Program-made: the position numbers and the translations under genes
DNA from: Citricoccus sp. SGAir0253
GTDB lineage: Bacteria > Actinomycetota > Actinomycetes > Actinomycetales > Micrococcaceae
DNA: 64,000 bases
Assembly (NCBI RefSeq): GCF_005877055.1
Contig: NZ_CP039424.1
Coordinates: forward strand, 2,666,001-2,730,000
Reading direction: 5' to 3'
Notes under the pieces: generated by a model
What the model saw: only the letters and a program-made list of their open reading frames with translations
Told to the model about the DNA's origin: nothing
Database searches by the model: none
Shown: positions 16,812 through 27,566 of the stretch, piece after piece
Position numbering within the stretch: the stretch's first letter is position 1
Layout of the letters: each line of letters opens with the position of its first letter

Positions 16812-17411
16812 TCAGCGGCGGGCGGCCGTGAGGTAGTCCTCCGGCCGCTTGCCCCCGGCCAGCTCGCCGAGGACGGTGAGCAGCAGCTGGCGCTCCTGGA
16901 CCTTGATCCGCTCGTGCAGGACCTCCTCCGTGTCCGTGTCCAGCACGGGCACGGCGGCCTGGGCGAGGATCGGGCCGGTGTCCACGCCGGCGTCGGCCAC
17001 GTGCACGGTGCAGCCGGTGACCTTGACCCCGTAGGCCAGGGCGTCCCGCACGCCGTGGGCGCCCGGGAAGGCCGGCAGCAGGGCCGGGTGCGTGTTGAGG
17101 TACCGGCCGCCGAAGGCGTCGAGGAACTCCTCCCCCACGATCCGCATGAAGCCGGAGGAGAGCACGTAGTCCGGGGCATGGGAGGCCGTGGCCTCGGCCA
17201 GGGCGTGGTTCCACGCGGCGCGGTCCTCGTACGCGGCGAAGTCCACCACGAAGGTCTCGATCCCGGCGGCCGCCGCGCGGGCCAGCCCGCCGGCGTCGGG
17301 CCGGTCCGCGCCCACCGCGGCGATCTCCACGTCCAGCCGTCCGGCGGCGACGGCGTCGATCACCGACTGCAGGTTGGTGCCGGAACCGGAGACGAGGGCC
17401 ACGATGCGCAT
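16812..17411 (-). CDS. purN: Phosphoribosylglycinamide formyltransferase
   Basis: 199 residues. It transfers a formyl group from 10-formyl-THF to GAR in purine synthesis. VSGSGTNLQ binds the phosphate; the catalytic triad Asn106 (LNTHPALLP), His108 and Asp144 (AGVDTGP) has the same numbering as the E. coli enzyme. ATG 17411 matches the family start. TAGGAT lies 7 nt before it, so the transcript may be almost leaderless. The usual neighbour purH is not in the window, and the next gene is a convergent exonuclease 3 bp away. Confidence 0.95.
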   Translation of the reverse strand: MRIVALVSGSGTNLQSVIDAVAAGRLDVEIAAVGADRPDAGGLARAAAAGIETFVVDFAAYEDRAAWNHALAEATASHAPDYVLSSGFMRIVGEEFLDAFGGRYLNTHPALLPAFPGAHGVRDALAYGVKVTGCTVHVADAGVDTGPILAQAAVPVLDTDTEEVLHERIKVQERQLLLTVLGELAGGKRPEDYLTAARR

Positions 17412-17481
17412 GGGCTCCATCCTAGGCGGCGCCCCGCCTCCGCCCGTGACCGGTGCGTCCGCCGCCCCGTAGGGTGAGCCC

Positions 17482-18384
17482 ATGATCTCCTACCGATCGG
17501 TGACCAAGCGGTTCCCGGACGGCACCGTGGCCGTGGACGACTTCAGCCTCGAGGTGCCGCGCGGCTCGCTCACCGTGCTGGCCGGGTCCTCCGGCTGCGG
17601 CAAGACCACCCTGATGCGCATGGTCAACCGCATGGTGGACCCCTCCTCCGGGCAGGTGCTCGTGGACGGCACGGACATCGCGGGCCGGGACCCGGTGGCC
17701 CTGCGCCGCCGCATCGGCTACGTCATGCAGAACTCCGGCCTGCTGCCGCACCGCACGGTCGCCCAGAACATCGCCACCGTCCCGCGGCTGACCGGCATGG
17801 ACCGCCGGGCCGCCCGCCGCCGCGCCCTGGAGATGATGGAGCTCGTGGGGCTCGACCCGCGGATGGCGGACCGCTACCCCGCCCAGCTCTCCGGCGGCCA
17901 GCAGCAGCGCGTGGGGGTGGCCCGCGGACTGGCGGCCGACCCGGAGATCCTGCTGATGGACGAGCCCTTCGGGGCGGTCGATCCGCTCGTGCGCGCGGAA
18001 CTGCAGCGCCAGCTGGTCCAGCTGCACCGCCAGATCGGCACCACCATCCTGTTCGTCACCCATGACATGGACGAGGCGCTGGCCCTGGGCGACGAGATCG
18101 TGCTGCTGCAGTCCGGCGCCCGGATCGCCCAGCGCGGCACCCCGCGGCAGTTCGTCGCCGAGCCGGCCAGCGACTTCGTGCGCACCTTCCTCGGCCTGGA
18201 CCGCGGCCAGCGGGTCCTGCACCGCGAGCGCACCGGGGACGGCTCGGTCGTGCTGGTGGACGCCCACGGCCGGCCCGCCGGGGTGCTGGCCGAACCGGAC
18301 CCCCGGCCCGACGGCGGCCCGCACCCGGGTGCCCCGGCCGACGTCGGGACCGGGCCCGGGGCACAGGAGGGGCCCGCCGCATGA
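17482..18384 (+). CDS. opuCA: Glycine betaine/carnitine/choline ABC transporter ATP-binding protein
   Basis: 300 residues. Walker A GSSGCGKTT (about residues 36-44), Q-loop MQNSGLLPH, signature LSGGQQQRVG, Walker B ILLMDEPFGAVD and switch VTHDMDEA identify the OpuC/ProV-type ATPase. It energises uptake of quaternary-amine osmoprotectants. The C-terminal tail lacks an obvious complete CBS pair. It is the first of four coupled genes; TAGGGT lies 6 nt before ATG (leaderless candidate). The ATGA at 18381 couples it to the first permease. Confidence 0.92.
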   Translation: MISYRSVTKRFPDGTVAVDDFSLEVPRGSLTVLAGSSGCGKTTLMRMVNRMVDPSSGQVLVDGTDIAGRDPVALRRRIGYVMQNSGLLPHRTVAQNIATVPRLTGMDRRAARRRALEMMELVGLDPRMADRYPAQLSGGQQQRVGVARGLAADPEILLMDEPFGAVDPLVRAELQRQLVQLHRQIGTTILFVTHDMDEALALGDEIVLLQSGARIAQRGTPRQFVAEPASDFVRTFLGLDRGQRVLHRERTGDGSVVLVDAHGRPAGVLAEPDPRPDGGPHPGAPADVGTGPGAQEGPAA

Positions 18385-19028
18385 CCTGGGTGCTGCAGAA
18401 CCTGCCGCTGATCGCGGACCGGACCTGGGCGCACCTGGCCACGTCCCTGCCGGCCGTGCTGGCCGCGCTGGTGCTCGCCGTGCCGCTGGGCTGGCTGGCG
18501 CACCGCTACCGCCCGCTCAACGGGCCGCTGCTCACCGGGGCCGGGCTGCTCTACGCGATCCCCTCGCTGCCGCTGTTCATCGTGCTGCCGGTGCTGATCG
18601 GCACGGGGGTCCGGGACGTGGTCAACGTGGTCGTGGCCCTGACGCTCTACGGGGTCGCGCTGCTCGTGCGCAGCGTGGCGGACGGACTGGACGGGATCCC
18701 GCCGGAGGCGCGCAACGCCGCCGTGGCCCTGGGCTACCCGCCGCTGCGCCGGTTCCTCGCCGTGGACCTGCCCCTGGCCGGGCCCGTGATCCTGTCCGGG
18801 CTGCGCGTGGTGGCCGTCTCCACCGTCTCCCTGTGCACCGTGGGCGCCGTGCTCGGCGTCCCCTCCCTCGGGCTGCTGTTCACGGACGGCTTCCAGCGCG
18901 GGATCCTCGCGGAGATCCTCACCGGGATCGTCCTCACGGCGGTGCTGGCCCTCGCCCTGGACCGCCTCATCGTGCTCCTGGGCCGGCTGGCCATGCCGTG
19001 GACCCGGACGGCGGGGGCGGGCGCATGA
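18381..19028 (+). CDS. opuCB: Glycine betaine-type ABC permease (first)
   Basis: 215 residues, about six helices. The EAA-type loop (DGIPPEARNAAVALGYPPLRRF) matches OpuCB/ProW-like permeases. The ATG overlaps the ATPase stop (ATGA), and its own stop overlaps the second permease start in the same way, so expression is tightly coupled. It forms the translocation channel with the second permease. Confidence 0.92.
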   Translation: MTWVLQNLPLIADRTWAHLATSLPAVLAALVLAVPLGWLAHRYRPLNGPLLTGAGLLYAIPSLPLFIVLPVLIGTGVRDVVNVVVALTLYGVALLVRSVADGLDGIPPEARNAAVALGYPPLRRFLAVDLPLAGPVILSGLRVVAVSTVSLCTVGAVLGVPSLGLLFTDGFQRGILAEILTGIVLTAVLALALDRLIVLLGRLAMPWTRTAGAGA

Positions 19029-19708
19029 ACCAGCTGCTCGAGGCCGTGCGCTGGTGCCTGGACCCGGCCCACTGGGACGGTCCCGCGGGGATCGCGGCGC
19101 GCTCCGTGGAGCACGTGGGCTACACGCTGCTGGCGGTGGCGATCGCCGCGGTGATCGCCGTGCCGGTCGGCTGGTGGGTGGGCCACACCGGCCGGGGCCG
19201 GGGGCTGGCCGTGGCCGTCTCCGGGGCCGCCCGGGCCCTGCCGACGCTCGGCGTGCTCACGCTGGCCGGGCTGCTGCTGGGCATCGGCCTGGCCGCCCCG
19301 ATGACCGCGTTCGTCATCCTGGCCGTACCCTCCATCCTGGCGGGGGCCTACGCCGGCTTCGAGGCGGTGGACCGGAGGGTCATCGACGCCGCCCGCGCCC
19401 AGGGCTACACGGGCGCGCAGGTGCTGTGGCAGATCGAGGTGCCCCTGGGGCTGCCGGTGCTGCTGGGCGGGCTGCGCTCCGCGGCCCTGCAGGTGGTGGC
19501 CACCGCCACGCTGGCCGCGTACGTGGGCGCGGGCGGGCTGGGACGGTTCCTCTTCCTGGGGCTGAAGACCCAGGACTACGCCATGATGCTCGGCGCCTCC
19601 CTGCTCGTGGTGGCCCTGGCCGTGGTGCTGGACGGGGCCTTCGCCGCCGCCGGCCGGGCCGCCGTGCCCCGCGGTGTCACGGTGGCGCGGCGGCTGATCA
19701 CCACGTAG
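19025..19708 (+). CDS. opuCD: Glycine betaine-type ABC permease (second)
   Basis: 227 residues starting at ATG 19025, which overlaps the previous stop. Helices and an EAA loop (DAARAQGYTGAQVLWQIEVP) match OpuCD-type permeases. GGLGRFLFLGL near the C-terminus is typical for the quaternary-amine uptake family. It pairs with the first permease. Confidence 0.92.
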   Translation: MNQLLEAVRWCLDPAHWDGPAGIAARSVEHVGYTLLAVAIAAVIAVPVGWWVGHTGRGRGLAVAVSGAARALPTLGVLTLAGLLLGIGLAAPMTAFVILAVPSILAGAYAGFEAVDRRVIDAARAQGYTGAQVLWQIEVPLGLPVLLGGLRSAALQVVATATLAAYVGAGGLGRFLFLGLKTQDYAMMLGASLLVVALAVVLDGAFAAAGRAAVPRGVTVARRLITT

Positions 19709-19742
19709 GTTCGGGTCAGCGCCGTCACTCGAGAGGACCACC

Positions 19743-20708
19743 ATGAAGCACCTCGCCCGCCGCCCCGTTCTCGTCCTGTCCGCCGCCGCGGTCCTCGCCC
19801 TCACCGGCTGCGGCAGCTCCGACCCCCTCGGCGGCGGCTCCGCCTCCGGGTCCGCCGGCGCGAGCGGCTCCGCCTCCGGGTCTGCCTCCGGCTCCGCCGC
19901 GGGGGACGGCGAGGCGATCGTCATCGGCTCGCAGCAGTACTACTCCAACGAGATCATCGCCGAGCTCTACGCCCAGGCCCTCGAGGCGGACGGCCACGCG
20001 GTGGAGCGCCAGTACCAGATCGGCCAGCGCGAGGTGTACCTGCCGGAGGTCGAGTCGGGCGGGATCGACCTCATGCCCGAGTACTCCGGCAACCTGCTGC
20101 AGTACTACGACAAGGACGCCACCGCCACCAGCCCGGAGGACATCCACGCCGCGCTGGCCGAGGTCCTCCCGGACGGCCTGCGCCCGCTGGAGGCGGCCGA
20201 GGCGACGGACCAGGACTCCTACAACGTCACGCAGGAGTTCGCCCGCGAGCACTCCCTGTCCTCGCTGGCGGACCTCAAGGACGTGGACGGACCGCTCAAG
20301 GTGGCCGCCAACTCCGAGTTCGAGACGCGGCCGTATGGCCCCGAGGGCCTCAAGGAGGCCTACGGCGTGGACGTCACCCTGGTGCCCGTGGAGGACTCCG
20401 GCGGCCCGCTGACCGTCAAGGCCCTGGTGGATGGGGACGTCCAGCTCGCGGACATCTACTCCGCCGACCCCTCGATCGAGACGGAGGGCCTGGTGACCCT
20501 GGAGGACCCGGAGAACCTGATCCTGACGCAGAACGTGACCCCGATCGCCTCCGACGCCGTGGACGAGCAGGCCGCCGCCGTCATCGAGGAGGTCAACGCC
20601 AAGCTCACCACCGAGGAGCTGATCGGCCTCAACCGCCGATCCGTGCAGGAGCAGGCCTCCAGCGCGGACATCGCCGAGCAGTGGCTCGGCGAGCAGGGCC
20701 TCGACTGA
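19743..20708 (+). CDS. opuCC: Glycine betaine-type substrate-binding lipoprotein
   Basis: 321 residues. A lipobox LALTGC (Cys23) anchors it outside; a Ser/Gly/Ala repeat linker (about residues 30-53) follows. The binding domain begins IVIGSQQYYSNEII, typical of OpuCC/ProX-like proteins of the quaternary-amine family. It captures osmoprotectants for the OpuC transporter. GAGAGG precedes ATG. A hairpin follows the stop. Confidence 0.92.
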   Translation: MKHLARRPVLVLSAAAVLALTGCGSSDPLGGGSASGSAGASGSASGSASGSAAGDGEAIVIGSQQYYSNEIIAELYAQALEADGHAVERQYQIGQREVYLPEVESGGIDLMPEYSGNLLQYYDKDATATSPEDIHAALAEVLPDGLRPLEAAEATDQDSYNVTQEFAREHSLSSLADLKDVDGPLKVAANSEFETRPYGPEGLKEAYGVDVTLVPVEDSGGPLTVKALVDGDVQLADIYSADPSIETEGLVTLEDPENLILTQNVTPIASDAVDEQAAAVIEEVNAKLTTEELIGLNRRSVQEQASSADIAEQWLGEQGLD

Positions 20709-20725
20709 CCGGTCGGGATCGCGCC

Positions 20726-20746
20726 CGGGGCCGCCGTCGGGCCCCG
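20726..20746 (+). terminator. Terminator-like hairpin after the opuC operon
   Basis: CGGGGCC (20726-20732) pairs with GGCCCCG (20740-20746) around a 7-nt loop, 18 bp past the stop. There is no T tract. Confidence 0.5.
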
Positions 20747-20770
20747 CACCGCTCCCACTAGGCTGGAGCG

Positions 20771-21193
20771 GTGAGCACGAGCCCCCGCCGCACCCCGGCC
20801 GACCCCGAGCTGGCGAGGTACCGGTCCCTGCGGGACGCCCTGGTCTGGCTGGCCGGGATGCTCGTGCTGACCTACCTCTCCTCCGTCCTAGTGCTGCCGT
20901 GGAAGGTGGTGTCCCTCGGGTTCGCCCTCGCGGGCATCGCCGTGGGCGTGCTCGCCCTGGTCCGCACCGCACGGATCGCCTCGCCCTGGGTGCTGCGCAT
21001 GGCCGCCGCCGCGGGCCTGGTCGGCTGCGCGCTGTTCGGCTTCGTGGCCGCCGCCCAGGTGGTGTTCTGGGACGCGACCACCTCCTTCGAGCGCTGCACG
21101 GACGGGGCCCTGACCGAGCGGGCGGTGCAGCGGTGCGGCAGCGAGTACGCCGAGCACCTGGGCGGGATCCCCGGACCGGCCGTCGGCGGCTGA
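20771..21193 (+). CDS. Small membrane protein of unknown function
   Basis: 140 residues with three hydrophobic segments (about residues 24-43, 47-67, 74-99) and a C-terminal outside or loop region holding two cysteines (ERCTDG, VQRCGSEY). No family recognised with confidence. GTG start: TAGGCT lies 6 nt upstream, so translation may begin at the transcript's 5' end. It sits between the opuC operon and perM, and converges on the latter. Confidence 0.7.
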   Translation: MSTSPRRTPADPELARYRSLRDALVWLAGMLVLTYLSSVLVLPWKVVSLGFALAGIAVGVLALVRTARIASPWVLRMAAAAGLVGCALFGFVAAAQVVFWDATTSFERCTDGALTERAVQRCGSEYAEHLGGIPGPAVGG

Positions 21194-21218
21194 CGCCGCC
21201 GGGAGCCCGTGCCGCCGC

Positions 21219-22673
21219 TCAGTCGCGGCGCCGGCGGCGGAGGCCACCGCGACGCGGGGCGCCGTGGCCGGCCCGCCCGGTGGCCTCCCCGTGGTCCGCC
21301 GCGGCGTCGCCGCGCTCGCCGCCGTCCGCCTCGTGATCGGCCGCCTCCGCGCCCTCGTCCTCGTCCTCGTCCTCGTGCCAGTGCTCCGGCAGGACCAGGC
21401 GGTCGCGCTCCCACCACGGGGAGACGAGGTAGCCCAGCACCGCCCCGAAGCCCACCAGCAGGCCCAGCAGCCCCGCGGCGGCCCCGGCGTGCGGGCCGAT
21501 CTCGGCCAGCCGGCCCACCCCGAGCGAGCCGCCGGAGAGGGCGAAGGGCACCACGGACAGCAGGGCCGTGGCCAGGGCCACCAGCAGGCCCAGGGCCAGG
21601 GTGGAGACGGTGAGGGAGGCCCAGCGGGCCTCGATCTTCAGGGCGAGCCACTCGTCCAGGTGGTTCTCCCCCTCGCGCAGCAGCCACCAGCCGGCGAAGA
21701 ACCCGCCGACCACGGGCAGCAGCAGGAACAGCCAGGACCAGGCCGGGTCCAGGCCGACCGGCGCGGCGGCGAGCACCGGGATGGCCGGCTGCGGGCCCAC
21801 CGCGGTGAGCAGCGGGGACACCGTGGAGCCCGCGCCCAGGGCGAACCCGGCGCCGGACGACCACGCCAGGGTCCACGCCGCGAGGTTCGGCATCACGCCG
21901 AGCTGGACCGCGGTCAGGGTGGCCCCGCCCCAGATCCCGGCGTCCAGCTGCTGGTACACCCGGGCGATGTCCGCCCAGTGCAGTCCCACCTGGACGGCGA
22001 GCAGCGCCGCGGCGAGGGCGAAGGAGGCCACCAGGCCCACGACGCCGGCCCGCACCACGGACCACGCGTAGGACCCGGCCCAGCGCTTGGACTGGGACAG
22101 GGAGGCGATCCGGTCCGCGGCGTCCACGCCGATCAGCCGCTCCCACGAGCCGGCCTCGCGCCGCGCGCCGGCCAGCAGGGCCCCGACCATGAGCAGGGTC
22201 GGGACCACGGTCGCCCAGAACGGGTTGATGGCCACCATGCCGTTCGGCACCAGCAGGGCGGTGACCAGGCAGAACAGGGCGTAGGTGCCGGCACCGCCGG
22301 CGAGCGGCTGCCAGATCTGGTCCCGGTAGGAGGCGCGGGCCAGGCGCCGCCCGGCCCGCCAGCCCAGGCCCAGCGGCAGCAGCACCAGTCCCCACGGCAG
22401 GAACCAGAACGTGCCGGTGAGCGTGTCCGCCGTGCTCGGTCCGGCCTCCAGGGTCAGGTGCAGCGGCACCCCGTGCATGGCCAGCCAGGCCTGGCCTCCG
22501 AGCTGGGCCACGAAGTCCACCTGGGTGGAGGCGAAGCCGCCCGTGGACCAGATGCCCACGAGCGGGACCACCACGAGGATGGCCGAGACGATGGCGGCGA
22601 GGAAGACCTCGATCGCCCCCTGGATCCACAGGGGCAGCGGCAGCGGTCTCAGGGCGCGGTTGCGAGCAGTCAT
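21219..22673 (-). CDS. perM: PerM-like integral membrane protein (DUF6350)
   Basis: 484 residues with 10 or more helices and an Asp/Glu/His-rich cytoplasmic tail (about the last 60 residues). The N-terminal segment PLPLWIQGAIEVFLAAIVSA and overall layout match actinobacterial DUF6350, whose mycobacterial member PerM supports cell division and persistence. The gene order relative to purN and sucCD also fits. Start at ATG 22673 gives a basic N-terminus before helix 1; ATG codons further upstream are less likely. Confidence 0.8.
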   Translation of the reverse strand: MTARNRALRPLPLPLWIQGAIEVFLAAIVSAILVVVPLVGIWSTGGFASTQVDFVAQLGGQAWLAMHGVPLHLTLEAGPSTADTLTGTFWFLPWGLVLLPLGLGWRAGRRLARASYRDQIWQPLAGGAGTYALFCLVTALLVPNGMVAINPFWATVVPTLLMVGALLAGARREAGSWERLIGVDAADRIASLSQSKRWAGSYAWSVVRAGVVGLVASFALAAALLAVQVGLHWADIARVYQQLDAGIWGGATLTAVQLGVMPNLAAWTLAWSSGAGFALGAGSTVSPLLTAVGPQPAIPVLAAAPVGLDPAWSWLFLLLPVVGGFFAGWWLLREGENHLDEWLALKIEARWASLTVSTLALGLLVALATALLSVVPFALSGGSLGVGRLAEIGPHAGAAAGLLGLLVGFGAVLGYLVSPWWERDRLVLPEHWHEDEDEDEGAEAADHEADGGERGDAAADHGEATGRAGHGAPRRGGLRRRRRD

Positions 22674-22807
22674 GGCACCGTCCATGGTGCCATCCGCCCC
22701 CGGCGCGGCCGGGCAGCGGCGCGGCCCCCGGGAGTTCACCGGGCCGCCACCTGCCTTCCACCGGGCCGCCCGCCGGGCGTCGGCGGCGGTGCCTACGGTC
22801 GGGGAGC

Positions 22808-24004
22808 GTGAGAGTCGCCATCGTCGCAGAGTCCTTCCTCCCGCACATGAACGGCGTGACCCACTCGATCCTCCAGGTCATCCGCCACCTGCGCGGCCGC
22901 GGTGACGAGGTGCTCGTCATCGCCCCCTCCTCGTCCTGGATGGACGACGAGGCCCCGGCCGAGGTGGAGGGCTACCCCGTGCACCGGCTGCCCTCGATCC
23001 CCATGACCGGCTACACGAGCGTCCGGGTGGCCGCCGGCACCGTGAACCGGGTGCGCCGCATCCTCGCGGACTTCGCCCCCGACGTGGTGCACATCGCCTC
23101 CCCCTTCGTGCTGGGGTGGCGCGCGGTCCAGGCCGCCCACGCGCTCGGCCTGCCCAGCGTGTGCATCTACCAGACGGAGGTGCCCAACTACGCGGCCCGC
23201 TACGGCTTCCCCTGGCTCGAGGAGGTGCTCTGGCAGCACGTGGAGCGCATCCACGACCTCGCCACGCTCACCGTGGCGCCCTCCACCTTCTGCGTGGACC
23301 AGCTGCACGCCCGCGGTGTCCAGCGGGTGCACCTGTGGCGCCGCGGCGTGGACACCGGCCGGTTCCACCCCTCCCGCCGCGACGAGGCGCTGCGGGCCGA
23401 GCTGGCCCCGCACGGCGAGCGCCTCATCGGCTTCGTGGGCCGGCTGGCCTCCGAGAAGCAGGTCGAGGACCTCGCCGTGCTCACGGACCTGCCCGGAACG
23501 CGCCTGGTCATCATCGGCTCCGGCCCCCTCGAGGAGTCCCTCGTCCGCCGCCTGCCCGGCGCCCACTTCGCCGGCTTCCAGGGCGGGGAGGACCTGGCCC
23601 GCCACGTGGCCAGCCTGGACCTGTTCGTCCACCCCGGGGAGTCGGAGACCTTCTGCCAGACCATCCAGGAGGCCATGGCCTCGGGGGTGCCCGTGGTGGC
23701 CGTGGGCCGCGGCGGCCCACTGGACCTCGTGGACCCCTCCCGCACCGGCTGGCTCTACCGCCCCGGGGACCTGGCGGGCCTCCGGGACCGCGTCCGGGAC
23801 CTCGTCTACGACGACGTCAAGCGCCGCGCCTTCGCCGAGGCCGCCTTCCGGTCCGTCCAGGGCCGCACGTGGCCCGTGCTGTGCGAGCAGCTGGTGGGCT
23901 ACTACGAGCGCGCCGTCCGGGTCCGCACCCGGCAGAACCAGGTCTTCGTGCGCACCTACCTGGAGCAGGGCACCGGCTGGGACGGCTGGCTGGTCCAGCG
24001 CTGA
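22808..24004 (+). CDS. GT4 glycosyltransferase, GDP-mannose-dependent mannosyltransferase-like
   Basis: 398 residues with two Rossmann domains (GT-B). The N-terminus MRVAIVAESFLPHMNGVTHS and the C-terminal ESETFCQTIQEAMASGVPVV (E-x7-E nucleotide-sugar motif) match actinobacterial MgtA/PimB'-like alpha-mannosyltransferases that build phosphatidylinositol mannosides or mannosyl-glucuronyl lipids. It acts at the cytoplasmic face of the membrane. The donor assignment is inferred from family. GTG start with GGGGAG close by; TACGGT lies 8 nt upstream. Confidence 0.87.
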   Translation: MRVAIVAESFLPHMNGVTHSILQVIRHLRGRGDEVLVIAPSSSWMDDEAPAEVEGYPVHRLPSIPMTGYTSVRVAAGTVNRVRRILADFAPDVVHIASPFVLGWRAVQAAHALGLPSVCIYQTEVPNYAARYGFPWLEEVLWQHVERIHDLATLTVAPSTFCVDQLHARGVQRVHLWRRGVDTGRFHPSRRDEALRAELAPHGERLIGFVGRLASEKQVEDLAVLTDLPGTRLVIIGSGPLEESLVRRLPGAHFAGFQGGEDLARHVASLDLFVHPGESETFCQTIQEAMASGVPVVAVGRGGPLDLVDPSRTGWLYRPGDLAGLRDRVRDLVYDDVKRRAFAEAAFRSVQGRTWPVLCEQLVGYYERAVRVRTRQNQVFVRTYLEQGTGWDGWLVQR

Positions 24005-24100
24005 CCGGGCCGGGACGCCCGCCCCGGCTCCCGGCGGACCCGGCCGCCACACCCGCCCGGCGCCCCGGCCCGCGTCGCACCCTCCGCTAGGGTCACGACC

Positions 24101-25114
24101 ATGACGCTCACCCAGGACCTGTCCTCCGCCCGCCCGCTGGCCGGCCGCACCGTGCGGCCCGTGGGGCTGGGGTGCATGAACCTCAACCACGGCTACTCGG
24201 GCTTCCCGGCCGAGGAGGACGCGGTGGCGCTCGTCCACGCGGCCCTGGACGCCGGCGTGGACCACGTCGACACCGCGACCCTCTACGGCGGAGGGCGCAA
24301 CGAGGAACTGGTGGGGCGGGCGCTGGGCTCCCGGCGCGCCGAGGTGTTCCTGGCGTCCAAGTGCGGGCTCACGGGCGATCCCGGCCGGCCGGTGGACGGG
24401 CGCCCGGAGACGATCCGCCGGCAGGTGGAGGCCTCGCTGCGCCGGCTCGGCACGGACTTCATCGACCTGTACTACCTGCACCGGCTGGACCCGCGGGTCC
24501 CCGTGGAGGACAGCGCCGGGGCCCTGGCCGACCTGGTGCGGGCCGGACTGATCGGCGCCTACGGGCTGTCCGAGGTCTCCGGCGCCACCCTGGAGCGGGC
24601 GCACGCGGTGCACCCGGTGGCGGCGGTGCAGAACGAGTACTCCCTGTGGACGCGCAACCCGGAGTGGGGCCTGCTGCAGGCCTGCCGCCGCACCGGCACC
24701 ACGCTCGTGGCCTTCTCCCCGCTCGGCCGCGGCTTCCTCGCCGGCACCCTGGCCGATCCCGCCGCGCTGCCGGAGGGGGACATGCGCCACGCCATGCCGC
24801 GCTTCGCCCCGGAGAACTACCCCGCGAACCTGGCCCTGCTCGGCCCCTTCCGCGCCGAGGCCGAGCGCCTGGGCACCACCCCGGCCGCGCTCGCCATCGC
24901 CTGGGTGCTCGCGCAGGGGCCGGAGGTGCTCGCCATCCCCGGCACGACGTCGGCCACGCACCTCGCGGAGGACCTCGCCGCCGAGCACGTGGTCCTGTCC
25001 GCGGAGGACGTGGCCCGGCTGGACGCGATCATCAACCACGGCACCGTGCGCGGGCACCGCTACTCGGCCCGGCAGCAGGCCTCGATCGACACGGAGGACG
25101 CGCCCGCCGGCTGA
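24101..25114 (+). CDS. Aldo/keto reductase
   Basis: 337 residues, TIM-barrel NADPH oxidoreductase. Catalytic residues are Asp57 (VDTATLYGGG), Tyr62, Lys87 (ASKCG) and the His in YYLHRLD. The C-terminus has the NADP-binding segment AIPGTTSATHLAED. It reduces an aldehyde or ketone of unknown identity. TAGGGT is 7 nt before ATG (leaderless candidate). Confidence 0.92.
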   Translation: MTLTQDLSSARPLAGRTVRPVGLGCMNLNHGYSGFPAEEDAVALVHAALDAGVDHVDTATLYGGGRNEELVGRALGSRRAEVFLASKCGLTGDPGRPVDGRPETIRRQVEASLRRLGTDFIDLYYLHRLDPRVPVEDSAGALADLVRAGLIGAYGLSEVSGATLERAHAVHPVAAVQNEYSLWTRNPEWGLLQACRRTGTTLVAFSPLGRGFLAGTLADPAALPEGDMRHAMPRFAPENYPANLALLGPFRAEAERLGTTPAALAIAWVLAQGPEVLAIPGTTSATHLAEDLAAEHVVLSAEDVARLDAIINHGTVRGHRYSARQQASIDTEDAPAG

Positions 25115-26614
<1,500 letters not shown>

Positions 26615-26657
26615 CCCCTCCCCGTCCCCGCCACTCCCCGCATCGAGTGGTCGAACG

Positions 26658-26699
26658 TGCCCCGTTCCAGCGCCCCACCGGCGCCGGGACGGGGCATTT
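26658..26699 (+). terminator. Intrinsic terminator after gdhA
   Basis: TGCCCCGT (26658-26665) pairs with ACGGGGCA (26689-26696), extended inward by GCGCC/GGCGC pairing, followed by TTT. One of the few hairpins in the window with a T run. Confidence 0.75.
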
Positions 26700-26751
26700 C
26701 CGACCTCCAGTTCCTTGCGGGCCGGGCCGTTGCGCGCCGGCCGGCCCGTCC

Positions 26752-27564
26752 TCAGCCGATCGCGGCGGCCAGGGCGGCGAGCGCCGACGGGTCCAGCACG
26801 GCGGCCGGGTGCGGCCCGGCGGCCAGCAGCCCCGCGCGCAGCGCCTCCGGGTCGCCCGCCCCCAGGTCCTGCCCGACGGCCAGCACCACGTTGCCGGCCT
26901 GCCGCCGCTCCACCAGGGTGGCGTCGGCCAGCGCCCACGCCCCCGGCAGCCCCGCCCGGTCGGCCGCGGACTCCAGGGCGCGGGCCTCGCGGGCCAGGAA
27001 GCGCAGCCCGGCGTCGTCGCCGATGTTGACCAGGAGCACCCCGCCGGGGCCGAGCCGGTCCAGCAGCTCGGCGTAGAATCCCTCCCCCGTCAGGTGCGCG
27101 GCCGCGTCCACCGCCGTGTGGATGTCCAGCACGACGGCGTCGAAGCCCCCCGCGGGCAGCCGGGCGAGCGCCTCGCGGGCGTCGCCGATGACCACGTCCA
27201 GCTCCGTGCCCGCCGGCAGCGGCAGCTCGGCGGTGATGAGCGAGGGCAGCTCCCGGTCGAGGTCCACCACCGCCTGGGCGGAGCCGGGCCGGGTGGCCTG
27301 GACGTAGCGGGGCAGGGTCAGCGCGCCGGCCCCCAGGTGCAGGACGCGGACGGGCAGCCCGGGCGCCCAGGCCGCGTCGAGGACGTTGGCCATCCGGCGC
27401 AGGTACTCGTACCGGATGCGCGTGGGGTCGGCCAGGTCCACGTGGGACTGGACCATGCCGCCGATCTCCAGCACCCAGCCGTCGTCGTGCTCGTCCGGGA
27501 CGATCCGGGCGCGCTCGCCGGAGGCGGCGAGCTGGACGCTGCGGCCGGTCGGCGCCCCGGGCAC
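26752..27564 (-). CDS. Spermidine-synthase-like SAM-binding protein
   Basis: 270 residues. The Rossmann core has VLHLGAGALTLPRY (SAM loop), VVDLDRE (acidic end of beta 2), IGDAREAL and FDAVVLDIHTAVD, typical of spermidine-synthase-related methyltransferase-fold proteins, often annotated as fused or orphan spermidine synthases. Actual aminopropyl transfer is unproven. GTG 27564 begins 2 bp after the thioesterase stop, the only sensible start; there is no ATG before mid-domain. Third gene of a minus-strand operon. Confidence 0.8.
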   Translation of the reverse strand: MPGAPTGRSVQLAASGERARIVPDEHDDGWVLEIGGMVQSHVDLADPTRIRYEYLRRMANVLDAAWAPGLPVRVLHLGAGALTLPRYVQATRPGSAQAVVDLDRELPSLITAELPLPAGTELDVVIGDAREALARLPAGGFDAVVLDIHTAVDAAAHLTGEGFYAELLDRLGPGGVLLVNIGDDAGLRFLAREARALESAADRAGLPGAWALADATLVERRQAGNVVLAVGQDLGAGDPEALRAGLLAAGPHPAAVLDPSALAALAAAIG

Positions 27565-27566
27565 CG